A stretch of 64,000 bases of DNA, taken from the NCBI GenBank assembly GCA_003194525.1, contig NBIV01000241.1, positions 53,948-117,947 of the forward strand, written 5' to 3'. A program made the translations under genes and the position numbers. Shown here one piece after another: positions 10,683 to 20,425 of this stretch. Position 1 is the stretch's first letter; the number at the start of each line of letters is the position of its first letter. Origin of the DNA: Gracilariopsis chorda. Taxonomy: Eukaryota; Rhodophyta; Florideophyceae; Gracilariales; Gracilariaceae. Under the pieces are notes generated by a model. It was given only the letters and a program-made list of their open reading frames with translations, ran no database searches and was not told where the DNA came from.

Positions 10683-12203
10683 ATGTCGATTGAAATACAG
10701 GTTCTGGGGGCTGGGTGCGAAGTTGGACGAAGCTGTATACTGTTGACCATAAAAGATCGCCGAATCCTTTTCGATTGTGGTGCTCATCCTGGATTTGAAG
10801 ATGAAGATCGGTTTCCCGCTTTTCAGAAGTTACCTTCAGGTGTTCTCAATGAAATAGAGGCGATTCTTGTATCTCATTATCATTTTGACCATGTAGGAGG
10901 ATTGCCGTATCTGACGGAAATTCTTTCCTGCCCAGCAGCCGTGTATATGACTGAGCCAACAGAAGAACTTAGTAGACTTCTTTTGAAGGATTTTGTTGCA
11001 ACATCCAAGGGGCGAAATCAAAGCTGTCCATACACGGAAAGTGATGTTGAAAAGTGTCTTGAAAGAGTGAAGACTTTGCAATTAGGAGATCAAGTAACTG
11101 TTGGCACTCCTAACGATATTAGCGTTGCAACGTTTTATGCGGGACATGCGATAGGCGGTGTGATGTTCTTTGTTCAACATGCTGGTACGTCAGTCCTATA
11201 CTCTGGTGACTACTGCATGAGCAGCGATGGTCACTTGGGGGCCGCTCGCGTGCCGTTCGGCTTGCAGCCTGATGTGTTTATTAGTGAAGGAACGTATTGT
11301 AATGTTCTATATCCCGAAGGCCGTTTTCGGAGAGAAGAGGAACTGGTAGACACTATTGTGAAGACCGTGCAAAACGATGGAAAGGTCTTGATCCCAATTC
11401 CAGCTCTCGGGAAGACTCAAGGAATATGTTCCATGATCTCGAAACATCTAGAAAGCTCAGCTCTTGCAAACATTCCGATTTATATCACTGAAGGTTTCGC
11501 ATCCAAGGCCAACATGTCCCATATAAAGCATTCGGAGTGGACTGTAACCCGAAAACTGGGATGCTGGGAATGTGAACGCAGACAGGGCGGGAAGAAGCGA
11601 AGTAGATTCAATGATGCCTGTAGTCATGAATTGTTGAAAAACCTTCGTCCGTTCCATCGAAATGAGCACTGGAATCTCGTTTACCAGAAAGGACCTATGA
11701 TCCTTTTCGCTACACCAGGGAACATGTCAACAGGTGTATCCTGTGATGTATTTAAGGTCTGGAGTTCAAGCCCGCAGAATCTAGTAGTTATGCCCGGTTT
11801 CTTGTTAACAAATGTTGTGTCGTCTCGTGTCTCCTCGGAAGTATTGGCAGCTACTGATACATCTGCACCTGACATTCGCTGTCGAACGGTCAACCAGATA
11901 TCGCACATTCACAGCGACAAGCGCGGCATTTTGCGGATGTGTCGACAAATACAAGCCAAGGGAGTGGTTCTTGTTCACGGTGAGAAGCAAAGGCTCACCG
12001 AGTTCAAAAAGGAACTAGGCCAGACCCTGGGTGTTCCGTGCTATGCTCCTGAGATTGGAGAGTTGCTTAGAATTGATACCGGAGAGCTCAAGCGCTCGGG
12101 ATTTGGAGATGGGAGACGAAATAACCTCTCCGAGCTTACGACGAAATGGAGATCGGTTCTGTCATCGTACGAACGTATGACAAAGGGAGGCTCGAACTCT
12201 TAG
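10683..12203 (+). CDS. INTS11: INTS11/CPSF73-like metallo-beta-lactamase endonuclease
   Basis: This is a predicted zinc-dependent RNA 3'-end endonuclease of the MBL/beta-CASP family. The opening GAGCEVGRSCILL resembles Integrator subunit 11 more than CPSF73. Metal-binding motifs are complete: HYHFDH at residues 65-70, H155 in AGHAIGG, D176 in YSGDYCM, and beta-CASP histidines near 410 (HIHSD) and 432 (LVHGE). The beta-CASP insert includes ATPGNMSTG near 344. At 506 residues it is shorter than usual INTS11 proteins (about 600), mainly because it stops soon after the beta-CASP fold and lacks most of the C-terminal domain that binds INTS9. A basic, cysteine-containing insert lies near residues 293-310. 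The gene ends in TAG and converges with the SppA gene. Confidence 0.85.
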   Translation: MSIEIQVLGAGCEVGRSCILLTIKDRRILFDCGAHPGFEDEDRFPAFQKLPSGVLNEIEAILVSHYHFDHVGGLPYLTEILSCPAAVYMTEPTEELSRLLLKDFVATSKGRNQSCPYTESDVEKCLERVKTLQLGDQVTVGTPNDISVATFYAGHAIGGVMFFVQHAGTSVLYSGDYCMSSDGHLGAARVPFGLQPDVFISEGTYCNVLYPEGRFRREEELVDTIVKTVQNDGKVLIPIPALGKTQGICSMISKHLESSALANIPIYITEGFASKANMSHIKHSEWTVTRKLGCWECERRQGGKKRSRFNDACSHELLKNLRPFHRNEHWNLVYQKGPMILFATPGNMSTGVSCDVFKVWSSSPQNLVVMPGFLLTNVVSSRVSSEVLAATDTSAPDIRCRTVNQISHIHSDKRGILRMCRQIQAKGVVLVHGEKQRLTEFKKELGQTLGVPCYAPEIGELLRIDTGELKRSGFGDGRRNNLSELTTKWRSVLSSYERMTKGGSNS

Positions 12204-12581
12204 TTACTAAAGACGCAGTTTCGAAGTACGCATAAAGCAAACTATAGCCAGTCCATGGTGTTGACGGTGATAGGTAACAGATGTAGAACATGATCAATTC
12301 ACGGTGTCTGTCCATTCGAAGTCAACAGGGAGACCTATACCAAGCACTTGAAGACTCTTGTTAAGTTTATGTGGTCTACTGTCGTATGGGCAGAAGCATC
12401 TGTTCGATTTCCTATGAAAAATACCTTCAGTCGATCAGATTAACACCTATCATGATTTCACAAAAGGAGACGCTCCACCGAAGATTGCAGCCAAGGTAAC
12501 CATTCCAGTCCAGTAGAGTTGATACTATCTTCTTCCATACTTCCAAACCCACAGGTAGCTTCTTTCTCACAACTTCTCCGA
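12204..12581. other. Convergent gap between INTS11-like and SppA genes
   Basis: This spacer lies between two stop codons and presumably holds both 3' ends and polyadenylation signals. No coding sequence or repeat was seen. Confidence 0.6.
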
Positions 12582-15500
12582 TCACTCATCTACGTCAATT
12601 CTTGGTGCGAGTGCAGCTGCCCGTCCTGATGTTGCTTTGAGATTCTGCAGTTCGGCTTCAATTGCTTCGACATTTCTGGACTGAAGGATGTTCAGACCTC
12701 CAAAAATCAGACTCTCCACGATTTGCTTGACAAAAGAACGCTCATGTGCAGCAAGGAACACGTCTATCTGGGACAAGATTCTCGCAAGCATACCGTCGGG
12801 AAAATATGCGAAGCTTGTAAGGTCTCCAAAAATATTTTGAAGGGTGTTCATTTTGGTAGTTTCCTCATGGTCGCCGTGATCATTATCACCGGGTAGGAAC
12901 CAGAAACGGCGCCGTCGTTTCTTTTCACTGATAGATTCGTCTCCCTCTTCATCCAAGTGAGATGGTATCAGTCCTCGTCGACGTGCCGCGTCTTGCAACA
13001 GCATTGAAGTTGTAGGGTAGTCGATGGCGGTAATCTCCATGTCTGGAGTCAGATCGGCTAATTCAGCAGCAGCTAGAACCGCTTCACGTAGTCCACCAAC
13101 TTCATCGACGAGACCTAGTTTAACTGCATCTGAACCGGCCCAGACCCGCCCCTGAGCAACACGTTCCGTCTCTTCGGGATCGAGTTTTCGCCCTTTAGAG
13201 ACCGCACTCACGAAGTCTGCATAAAACGAATCAATCATCTTATTCACACGCTCTTCGAAATCCTCAGACCATTCCGTGACTGTGCTCAAAGCTCCGAAGT
13301 AGTCGGCATATTTTCCTCGACTGCATCGGTCCGTTGTGATTCCAATATTGTCGAACAAGTTTGACGTGTTGAACGTCGTGAAGATTACTCCAATAGAGCC
13401 AGTAATGGTAGAATTACTCGCAAGAATCTTATCACAGGGTGCAGATATGAAGTAACCTCCACTAGCGCAAACACTTGACATGCTTGCAACAACTGGCTTC
13501 TTTGCAACTTCAACCGCGCGACTAATCAGATCTGAAGCGGTTGCGGAACCTCCGGGAGAATTTATTCGAAGCACTGTTGCCTTAATGAAGGGATCTTTGT
13601 CTGCTCTTCGAATCGCCGCTCGAGTGGCGTCCGCGCTTTCGTCTGAGATTGCGTCATTGATGTGAATTATTGCAACATAGTTCCCTCTTGAAGAATTATG
13701 AAGTCTCCAGGGTGCGAAGCGATGATTGGCTCTTTGCAGGTGTAACATGGCGCTTCGATCCGATGAGTCAATCGCATCCGAATGGCGGAAATGAAACCAG
13801 GGTGTGGCCTTGTAGTGGGTAGCTCGTTTCTCGGCAGTAATTGTGTCAATGTAGTCGTTAAGTCTCACATATCGCAAATTGATTTTTTCAAAGGGCTCAA
13901 GAAGCTTCTCTTCATCTTCCTCAGCTTGCAGATCCATAAAGGCTTGTTGCATTTTGTGAATGGCGACAAGAGCCTCAGAGCCGCTGGAAGCATCTACTTC
14001 GGTTTGCTCCTCTTTCTTCGAAGCATCACCAGATTCTTCAGTTTCTTTTTCCGGTTCTTGTGTGACTTCGATTTCGTAGTCGTTCTGATCCCCGACCAAA
14101 AACAATCTGGGCCTGTAGACCTGTGATATAAGTTCAGATTGGTCTTGTTCTTGAGGAGTACCACGAGAATTGCGTTTTAACTCATCTTCCTTACTCACAA
14201 GTGTCTTGACTATGCGCGCGGCCATGCACTTAGCTCTCCAGACGCTGCGGCTCCAGCGCACCAAGTGATCGAAATCTTCTTTCTCCCATTGAAAGGTAGA
14301 TTTATCCTTTGGATCGCGATGACTAGAAATGAGTTTAGGCATACCTTCAAGTGCCTTGACGGCATTCTTGCAAACGACAATTTCAGCTTCGAGCAAAGAG
14401 GATATGTACGGGATAGCACCATAAACGCTATTCTTTCGCTGGTCCTCATCGGCGTATGCTTCCCATGGACAAGTCTCCAGCCATTTAATATGGGCGTTCA
14501 AAGCACGAATTTCCTGCTGAGTTGACTTCTCAACGACATCTTGCTGATCGTCGCAAAACAAAATTGAGCATGGAAGGGCAAAATTGATGTCATGGAGATT
14601 CGAAAGGAATCCGCCACTTTCCCAAATGTTGTACCAATTATTCTCAACTGGTTTGGTCCAAACACTTGTTAGTTCAGCCATGGCTTCTCTCCACTCTGCC
14701 TCGGCTTCTTCTCTGACCTTTTCTCGGGCCTCAACACTAGCATGTAGCCTCTGGCGCATATGTTTTGGCAGTTCATCCCGGTATAATGCTTCGTCGATCA
14801 AGCCGAATTGTTGAGCTTCTTTGACGTTCATGATACCATCATCAATGGCGTCCAGCACCTGTTTCTCGGAGAGATTGCGCCCGCGTGCAACCTCGGCCAC
14901 GATCTCCTTCATTAGTGCTTCGAGCAACGCCTCAGTAGATTCACGATGTGCTTCTGTAAACTTATCTTCAGTAAAGTTATTGGCGGCAGTTTTGAACTCT
15001 TTTCGGGCCACTTTCTTTGCCTTGAGACCAAGCTTCTCTAGCATGTTCTTGAAGAAGAGGGTACCCAGGGAAATGCCAGGTACTGTGACACTACTTGTCG
15101 GTTGTACATGTACCGAACTGAAGGCAGAGGCGAAGTAGAGAGGAACTGTGCCGTTTCCAATACTGCCCACTCCCTCCGGCACGTGAAGCATGGTATGCTT
15201 ACCACCCCAGCTTTTCGAAAAATCACGGATGGCATTCCTCAACTCACTTATCTCTGCTAATCCCACAGACTGAAGACCAGAGATACCTCGAACGACCAGG
15301 CCGGTGACGCGGGGATCTTGCTTGGCAGAGTTCAGGGCAGATATGAGATGTGGTAATTGTATTTCTTCCGTGGTCGGAAACGCAGATCGCCCTTCATTGG
15401 ACACGATCTGCACACTATCCAGATCCAGATCAATAACGGTTTGGCCCGGACGGTTTCGTGCTCCGGAAAATCGCTTGTAAATAACATTATCCGTCCGTAT

Positions 15501-15596
15501 GTATGTGTACACTTTGTAGCCGCCGATCAACAAAATTATGTTTCTGAGGCGAGGACTTCGCAGAAGGGAGGAGAAACGCTGGGATACTGATGCCAT
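12582..15596 (-). CDS. SPPA: SppA-type signal peptide peptidase (protease IV, family S49), long form
   Basis: This is a membrane-associated serine protease with a Ser-Lys dyad that degrades cleaved signal peptides; plant homologues are thylakoid-bound. The 1,004-residue protein has a hydrophobic segment near residues 18-26. A first S49 domain (about 50-290) contains the probable general base K202 in RKEFKTAANN. A second S49 domain (about 640-840) contains RINSPGGSA and the probable nucleophile S712 in CASGGYF, followed by TGSIGV. Known two-domain SppA proteins are about 600-680 residues; the excess here is a spacer of about 300 residues between the S49 domains, with an acidic Glu/Lys/Ser stretch near 510-540, plus a C-terminal extension that follows an arginine-rich patch near residue 890. 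The frame is uninterrupted and ends in TGA. Plastid location is inferred from homologues; no clear transit peptide was identified. Confidence 0.92.
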   Translation of the reverse strand: MASVSQRFSSLLRSPRLRNIILLIGGYKVYTYIRTDNVIYKRFSGARNRPGQTVIDLDLDSVQIVSNEGRSAFPTTEEIQLPHLISALNSAKQDPRVTGLVVRGISGLQSVGLAEISELRNAIRDFSKSWGGKHTMLHVPEGVGSIGNGTVPLYFASAFSSVHVQPTSSVTVPGISLGTLFFKNMLEKLGLKAKKVARKEFKTAANNFTEDKFTEAHRESTEALLEALMKEIVAEVARGRNLSEKQVLDAIDDGIMNVKEAQQFGLIDEALYRDELPKHMRQRLHASVEAREKVREEAEAEWREAMAELTSVWTKPVENNWYNIWESGGFLSNLHDINFALPCSILFCDDQQDVVEKSTQQEIRALNAHIKWLETCPWEAYADEDQRKNSVYGAIPYISSLLEAEIVVCKNAVKALEGMPKLISSHRDPKDKSTFQWEKEDFDHLVRWSRSVWRAKCMAARIVKTLVSKEDELKRNSRGTPQEQDQSELISQVYRPRLFLVGDQNDYEIEVTQEPEKETEESGDASKKEEQTEVDASSGSEALVAIHKMQQAFMDLQAEEDEEKLLEPFEKINLRYVRLNDYIDTITAEKRATHYKATPWFHFRHSDAIDSSDRSAMLHLQRANHRFAPWRLHNSSRGNYVAIIHINDAISDESADATRAAIRRADKDPFIKATVLRINSPGGSATASDLISRAVEVAKKPVVASMSSVCASGGYFISAPCDKILASNSTITGSIGVIFTTFNTSNLFDNIGITTDRCSRGKYADYFGALSTVTEWSEDFEERVNKMIDSFYADFVSAVSKGRKLDPEETERVAQGRVWAGSDAVKLGLVDEVGGLREAVLAAAELADLTPDMEITAIDYPTTSMLLQDAARRRGLIPSHLDEEGDESISEKKRRRRFWFLPGDNDHGDHEETTKMNTLQNIFGDLTSFAYFPDGMLARILSQIDVFLAAHERSFVKQIVESLIFGGLNILQSRNVEAIEAELQNLKATSGRAAALAPRIDVDE

Positions 15597-16312
15597 GATG
15601 GAGTTTGCGGTATGTGTTTGCAGTCAGAGATCGGTGAGTTGAGGGCGTGTATGCGCGACCAGGATGTGGTGTGAAGGAAGCGCGACGGACGGTACGGGAT
15701 CTTTGTTTGAATACAAAATCTGTCACTTATTGTTCCTGCTCACGCAGTGCGAGGGCGCGGCATGTGTTTAGAAGGCATGAGAAGAGTTTCATTCGATGAC
15801 GATATCAGCAAAGGGAAGCGTTATCATCATTGGAGCAGAAGTTGGCACGACTTGATGAAATCCGTTCCACAGGCGGCACACCTGGAAGCTTCCCTCCATA
15901 CAAGAGTGCATACAAGGATAGACCTTCAGATCCGGTCTGTTCTGTGCACGGGGAAGACCGCGACTGGTGTTCAACTGCGCGCACCAGCGGAGCCAATGGC
16001 GTCACTGCACTTGGGATTTACAGCTTCTTCTACGAAGGGTAGAGTTGGCGAGTGCTAGGGTTCTTGAACGCGTGTCACATCTGTGCGCCTTGTTTGAGAT
16101 CTGCTCCACGCACAGTGCAAGTACAAGCCGTATCGAACAATACTGTTTCGTTTTCCCTACAGTATCTAGAGCTAACCCTTACCCTTGTACGCTGCTACAA
16201 GAGTGCAGGCAACCGGGTGCGTACCGCTCGATCCCCGTCTCATGGAGCTCACCGCACGTCCACATCGCGCCGACGCGCCGTACACTACGCACTTGATTCG
16301 CTGCAGCTTGAA
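15597..16312. promoter_or_regulatory. Divergent gap between SppA and acyltransferase genes
   Basis: This region should contain the promoters of both flanking genes. The acyltransferase frame is open upstream to 16052, but the extra 87 codons look like translated leader rather than protein. No motif is assigned. Confidence 0.5.
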
Positions 16313-17203
16313 ATGACGTCCTTCATACTCTCAACTCCTATCGTAGGGAGTCCAAGCAAATTCATTGCAGGCTCAACATGCACTTCCTTCCGCATAACTC
16401 GAACATCGCCTTCAACCCGATCACGATTTCAAAGTCGCAATATTCCAGTGTCATCGGCTTCCCCTCCGCACGGCTCACAAAAGGTCTCTATAACGCCACT
16501 TAGCGTACTCCTATTTCTATCAGCGACCTTCTGGGCAGCGCTCGTTCTCCCACTCATGTTGATTCTACACCCCATCCTCCTACTGTTGCGCCTCACCACC
16601 ATTCATCTCTCTCTGCTACTTTTCTGGATGCGAATGACCATGCGCACAGCATTCATACCAGTCGCAGTGAAGGCTGCCGAACGCTCCGCAACGAACCCCG
16701 CTCTCATCATCTCCAACCTGCAGTCGCCACTGGACACATTTCTGCTATCCTTTGTGCGCCGACCCTTTCTCCTGCTCGTCCCAGAGCGCGCCAAATCCGC
16801 TCCGGTGATCGGGTGGATGCTGCGATTAGCCGGTGTAATATTTGTACCAGCAGATCGACGCGGTCAGATGAAGGCCCTTGTGGCCAGCGTTGATGCTTTA
16901 AAGAACGGCAAGAGCGTTGCGATGTTTCCGGAAGGCGTGCCGAAGACAGACGGCGTCATCAGACCATTCCCATCTGCGGTTTTCTCGGCCGCTCGAAAGG
17001 CGCAGGTTCCCGTTGTTCCGGTTACTATCAATGGGTCCTACCAATTGTTTGACGGTGGCGTTATGCCCAAACGACGCCCTTCAACGTCCATCCTCATCAC
17101 TGTGCATGAAGAGATAAAAGCTGACCCTGATGATAGCAAGACAGCCCTTACTACTCGCGAAATCATTCGAAATGTGTTACCGAGAGAACTACAGGGAGAG
17201 TAG
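16313..17203 (+). CDS. PlsC-type acyltransferase (AGPAT-like), probably plastid
   Basis: The predicted role is transfer of acyl groups to lysophosphatidate or a related lysolipid in membrane lipid synthesis. From the chosen start the protein has 296 residues: a Ser/Thr/Arg-rich leader (about 1-58) resembling a plastid transit peptide, hydrophobic segments at about 61-84 and 86-107, then the acyltransferase blocks. Block III is FPEGVPKTDG (205-214), block II is GWMLRLAGVIF (167-177), and block IV is VPVVPVTING (232-241). Block I, normally NHxxxxD, reads NLQSPLD (135-141): the asparagine and aspartate are kept but the catalytic histidine is leucine. Activity is therefore doubtful unless the histidine is replaced elsewhere. 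The frame is open upstream to 16052, but the start at 16313 gives the better targeting peptide. The gene ends in TAG. Confidence 0.8.
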   Translation: MTSFILSTPIVGSPSKFIAGSTCTSFRITRTSPSTRSRFQSRNIPVSSASPPHGSQKVSITPLSVLLFLSATFWAALVLPLMLILHPILLLLRLTTIHLSLLLFWMRMTMRTAFIPVAVKAAERSATNPALIISNLQSPLDTFLLSFVRRPFLLLVPERAKSAPVIGWMLRLAGVIFVPADRRGQMKALVASVDALKNGKSVAMFPEGVPKTDGVIRPFPSAVFSAARKAQVPVVPVTINGSYQLFDGGVMPKRRPSTSILITVHEEIKADPDDSKTALTTREIIRNVLPRELQGE

Positions 17204-17559
17204 TGCAATATCAAAAACGCACTCCACAGAAATGCGCTGTTGCACGAGGATGAACAGTGTTCGCTCTGCCTCAAAGCGCAGTCACACGGGCTGGCCTCTC
17301 CATTCGGTTTATGCTATTACGGTCAGTCGGAGACGCGTTACAACAATCACCACCAAGGACGCGGACGTGTTCTAAGGTTCAGCAACAGTTGCAGTTTTTG
17401 CGGGGCTTCAATCTACCCTTATATGTAAAGGCAGTATCTGAACCATAATCCGTAAGAAGGATACTTCCGCGTATCCACAAACGCTGCACAATCAGAGAAT
17501 GAGCATGCTAGGACAGTCCCTAAGGGTTAATCCCTATCAACCCTTTACCCAGGATGATA
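17204..17559. other. Boundary between gene island and repeat region
   Basis: Nothing is recognised here apart from the expected 3' end of the acyltransferase transcript. The first repeat-derived sequence, the 5' LTR of element A, begins near 17560, and no single-copy gene is recognised to its right. Confidence 0.5.
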
Positions 17560-17769
17560 TGACCCTGTACATGCTCTGGGAGGCTTACTTTTGGGTGCTT
17601 CATGTTGCAGGGCTCCCACGTGTAGAATTTTTACTGGCGTGCACGGCACGAAGTGTTTACCAACCAGTTTGATTGGCCCCCGCGGCAATCTCGCCGGGGG
17701 CTGATCTCATTAAAAGGCCTCCCCCTTCACAACCTAACGGGATGAGGCAAGCCGCTTTCGTTGCTTTCA
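17560..17769 (+). repeat. 5' LTR of element A
   Basis: About 210 bases starting TGACC and ending TTTCA align with 40431-40635. Shared blocks include ACCAGTTTGATTGGC and GGCAAGCCGCTT. A GC-rich inverted repeat near 17684-17703 (GCCCCCG paired with CGGGGGC) could form a hairpin in the transcript; it is eroded in the 3' copy. Confidence 0.8.
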
Positions 17770-17786
17770 TGGTACTCTCGAGGAGG
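17770..17786 (+). other. Candidate primer binding site of element A
   Basis: The 17-mer TGGTACTCTCGAGGAGG begins directly after the LTR, with the TGG expected of a site pairing with a tRNA 3' CCA end. The identical 17-mer follows the LTRs of C and C2. It lies in a different frame relative to gag in A and C, so it is conserved as nucleic acid, not as protein. The tRNA is not identified. Confidence 0.7.
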
Positions 17787-17800
17787 ACCTTTTCAGAACG

Positions 17801-19387
17801 ATGTCGTCATCTTCACCAATTGTGTTCAGTGGTGAACGTGACTCAGATGTAGTCCAGTTCTTCTTTTTCTTTGATAATCTTCTATTCAAAGATGCCAATG
17901 ATTCAGAAAACCCAACACAGCTTTTACTGTGTTTGACAAAAAAAAGCTTTTGACATGTAGTACAAAACTTACTTATACAATAAGCAGATGATTTAAAACG
18001 CGTATGGTTACACTGCCTTCAAACAAATAATGATGGTAGCGTTCTCACAGGTGATCAGGCAGGAGGATAATAACTGTAAAGCAATGCATTGAAAGCTCCA
18101 TCCCATAGATATAGCAGCTTGCTTAGCTGACATGGACATTTTTTCAAAACTTCCAAAGTCAATGATAAAGCCTAGTTTGGACTGCTGAGGAATGAGATCA
18201 TGAAGCATGTAGATCCAGCTCAGTATGTATTCCTCAGAGTTGCAAGTGCCTATGAGTCTCACAATTGTACGATTCGAGAAAATGTTTGCTGCTGAGAAAC
18301 TTTCAGAAAAGCACACATTTACACGAGCAAAGAGAAAAGTGAAAAAACCCACGTAAAAAAGATTCTCTGTCGTCCCAAACAAACTGTGGAGTCATTAGAG
18401 AAGAAAAGTGAAGACAGAACGTCTTAGTTAGGAACGCTATTGTGGTACTTAAACGGTAATGCGGACCATATGCAATTGATACCATGGATGGGCACAGAAC
18501 TGGCATTATGACACGGAGTTCAGTTTCCAATAATTTGGGATAGGGCCAGTTATTGGAATTGTTATGATTAAATCAATATTACTGGCAATTGCAGCACATT
18601 TGTAGTGGTTGTCACACCTATTTTTGCGGTTGTCAATATTTTAGGAACAATCACCACTACAGTGGGATGTTGTTGCCGTTGCTTAGGTGGTGGTGCACTA
18701 ATCCATCCCTCTAGGCACAAACCTATCAATCAAGTGCTTGGCTGTGACTCAGACCCCTTTTGGCGCCTATTAACTGCTTGTAGAGGGCCAGCTCTCTGTG
18801 TGGGACTAGTCATTTTTCTTTTAGAGCTTTTTAACCGCACTAGCGTTCCTTTCTCTACCGCTTGTTGCGAGTTGTTCTTTCTCGTTTGTCGTGCTAACAG
18901 TTGGCATCACGGTGTCTACTCCTGATACCACTTACCATCATTTAGTTGTCTTTGCGATCTCTCCCGTTTCAACCGTCGTCACGGCCTCTCATGTGAAACC
19001 TGTCGTACACGATAAGTGGGACCCGGTATTTCGCCTTGCTAGCGCGCACACCACAGGTGGCTCTGTTCACTACGTCAACCTCTACGGAGAAAGGCCCCAA
19101 GCACTTTCGTGCGTCTTTCCCTCTCTGGGTTTGCACCACACTTCTCAGAAAACAGAGCTCACGCTCTTGTTCAAGAAGAAACAAATTCGAAAGAAGGCGA
19201 TAAAGTTCATGTCTGTTCGTTCTGCCACAAGCCAGGACATGAGGCAATTGGCGGTGAGACGAATCCGCACTGGAACATTAGATGCCCCCGATGCGGGAAA
19301 ATGGGACATTCGAAAGCTACGTGTTGGTCAAAGCCACAGTTACTAGAGCCCTTCATCGCCGCAGAAGACAAATGCGTAGAAGCATAA
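17801..19387 (+). pseudogene. Element A gag with tandem zinc knuckles, decayed
   Basis: The capsid-like part starts at 17801 (MSSSSPIVFSGERD) and shifts frame at an A-run near 17940. It continues with several in-frame stops to about 18400 and can be followed by alignment with gag of element C. Two CCHC knuckles, starting CSFCHKPGH and CPRCGKMGH, lie at about 19214-19335, matching CSYCKKPGH and CPRCGKIGH of C. Between about 18440 and 19100 the match is lost. The product would be the structural protein of the retroelement particle; this copy cannot make it. Confidence 0.75.
18440..19100. other. Unexplained segment inside element A gag
   Basis: This stretch of about 650 bases interrupts the alignment of A's gag with C's gag between the capsid-like part and the zinc knuckles. 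It may be a small inserted element. I found no convincing terminal repeats, domain or target duplication. Confidence 0.35.
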
Positions 19388-20425
19388 GTAAATAAACTGA
19401 TGTACCCTGGAAAAGGTAAGGAATACCCACTCGGGATAGTAACTGCAGACAATGCAGAAAAGGAAGCTGGTAATGCCACAAAGAAAGATACTGAAGGCAG
19501 AGCTCTGCTGTAACAGCCGAATACGAGACAAATGGCCGTCAAAAAGTTGCTGAACCCTACGCCTGGTCCTGTCATGGACCTTACAAAAGTTCTAGCAATT
19601 CGAAAGAGGGTTAAGCCCAAATCCCCCAAACTCAACTGGTAGAACGCCCAGTAAGCCCAAAAAGGTGGAATTTCAAACTTTGTAGAACGGTACAATGTAC
19701 TCATCGAGTTAACAAACGCTTCATGTGGACTCAAGCTTGGACAGCTGCTTCATTAAGAAGCTCAGGAGGCAAAACAATTGATTCAGGAACTGTTTTCACC
19801 GTTTACTAGAAGGCAGAAGATTTCTGTCGCCCATGGGCCCGGTAGTATTCGAAATACTAAATTTTGTGAGAGTGAAGCTGTTTGGAACCAAATTCAACGC
19901 AATTTGAGACTCAGGAGCCGTGCAAAACCTCCTCTCCGCTTCTCTGATGGGTGAACGTATGCTCTCGCCAGAAGCAACGAGGAGGAAGATTAATGGCGCC
20001 GATGGACGCTCTAGTGTAGTTCGAGTCGTTTTCAAAGACGTTTATGTGCTGTTTGGGAGGTCGGAAACTCTGTCAAGCTTTTTAGTTGTGGATGACCCAC
20101 CGATGGATGTGATTATAGGTTCTTCAACCTTGGAAAACATTCAAAATTGCATTGACATCGGAAATCATACTGTGACCGTGACTATAGAAGAAAAAGAATC
20201 TGTATTAGATCTAAAGTACCATGAACGTATCCCAAGTAAGGAAGGATCCGAGACCAATAAGTAGGATCTAACCTCAGGCTTAGAGATATATCCAGAGTCT
20301 TCCAGTTCAGAAATTGACAAGGATATGGAGCTTGTTGTTGCTATTGCGAAGGAGATCGAATCTCACCCGATGATGAATGGTGAGTGCGAAGGGGAAGAGA
20401 CTATTGTGGTATACCACACTTTAAC
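19388..20425 (+). pseudogene. Element A protease and linker, decayed
   Basis: The stretch corresponds to the region after the zinc knuckles in element C. About 19690-19760 matches C's linker (RYNVLIELTNASCG against KYNVLTELANASSG). From about 20040 to 20210 it matches the C-terminal half of the protease (FLVVDDPPMDVIIG against FLVIDGPPFDIIVS). The DSGA active-site segment is not readable. Stops and frameshifts are frequent. The coding sequence stops where the LTR of element B begins. Confidence 0.7.

Noticed and set aside
16052-16312. N-terminal extension of the acyltransferase to the first ATG
   Set aside because: The extra 87 codons contain no feature of the family and would hide a good plastid transit peptide that starts at 16313.
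18008-18530. Frames of 124 and 75 codons (-) in the left part of element A
   Set aside because: The opposite strand aligns with gag of element C despite stops, which explains most of the sequence.
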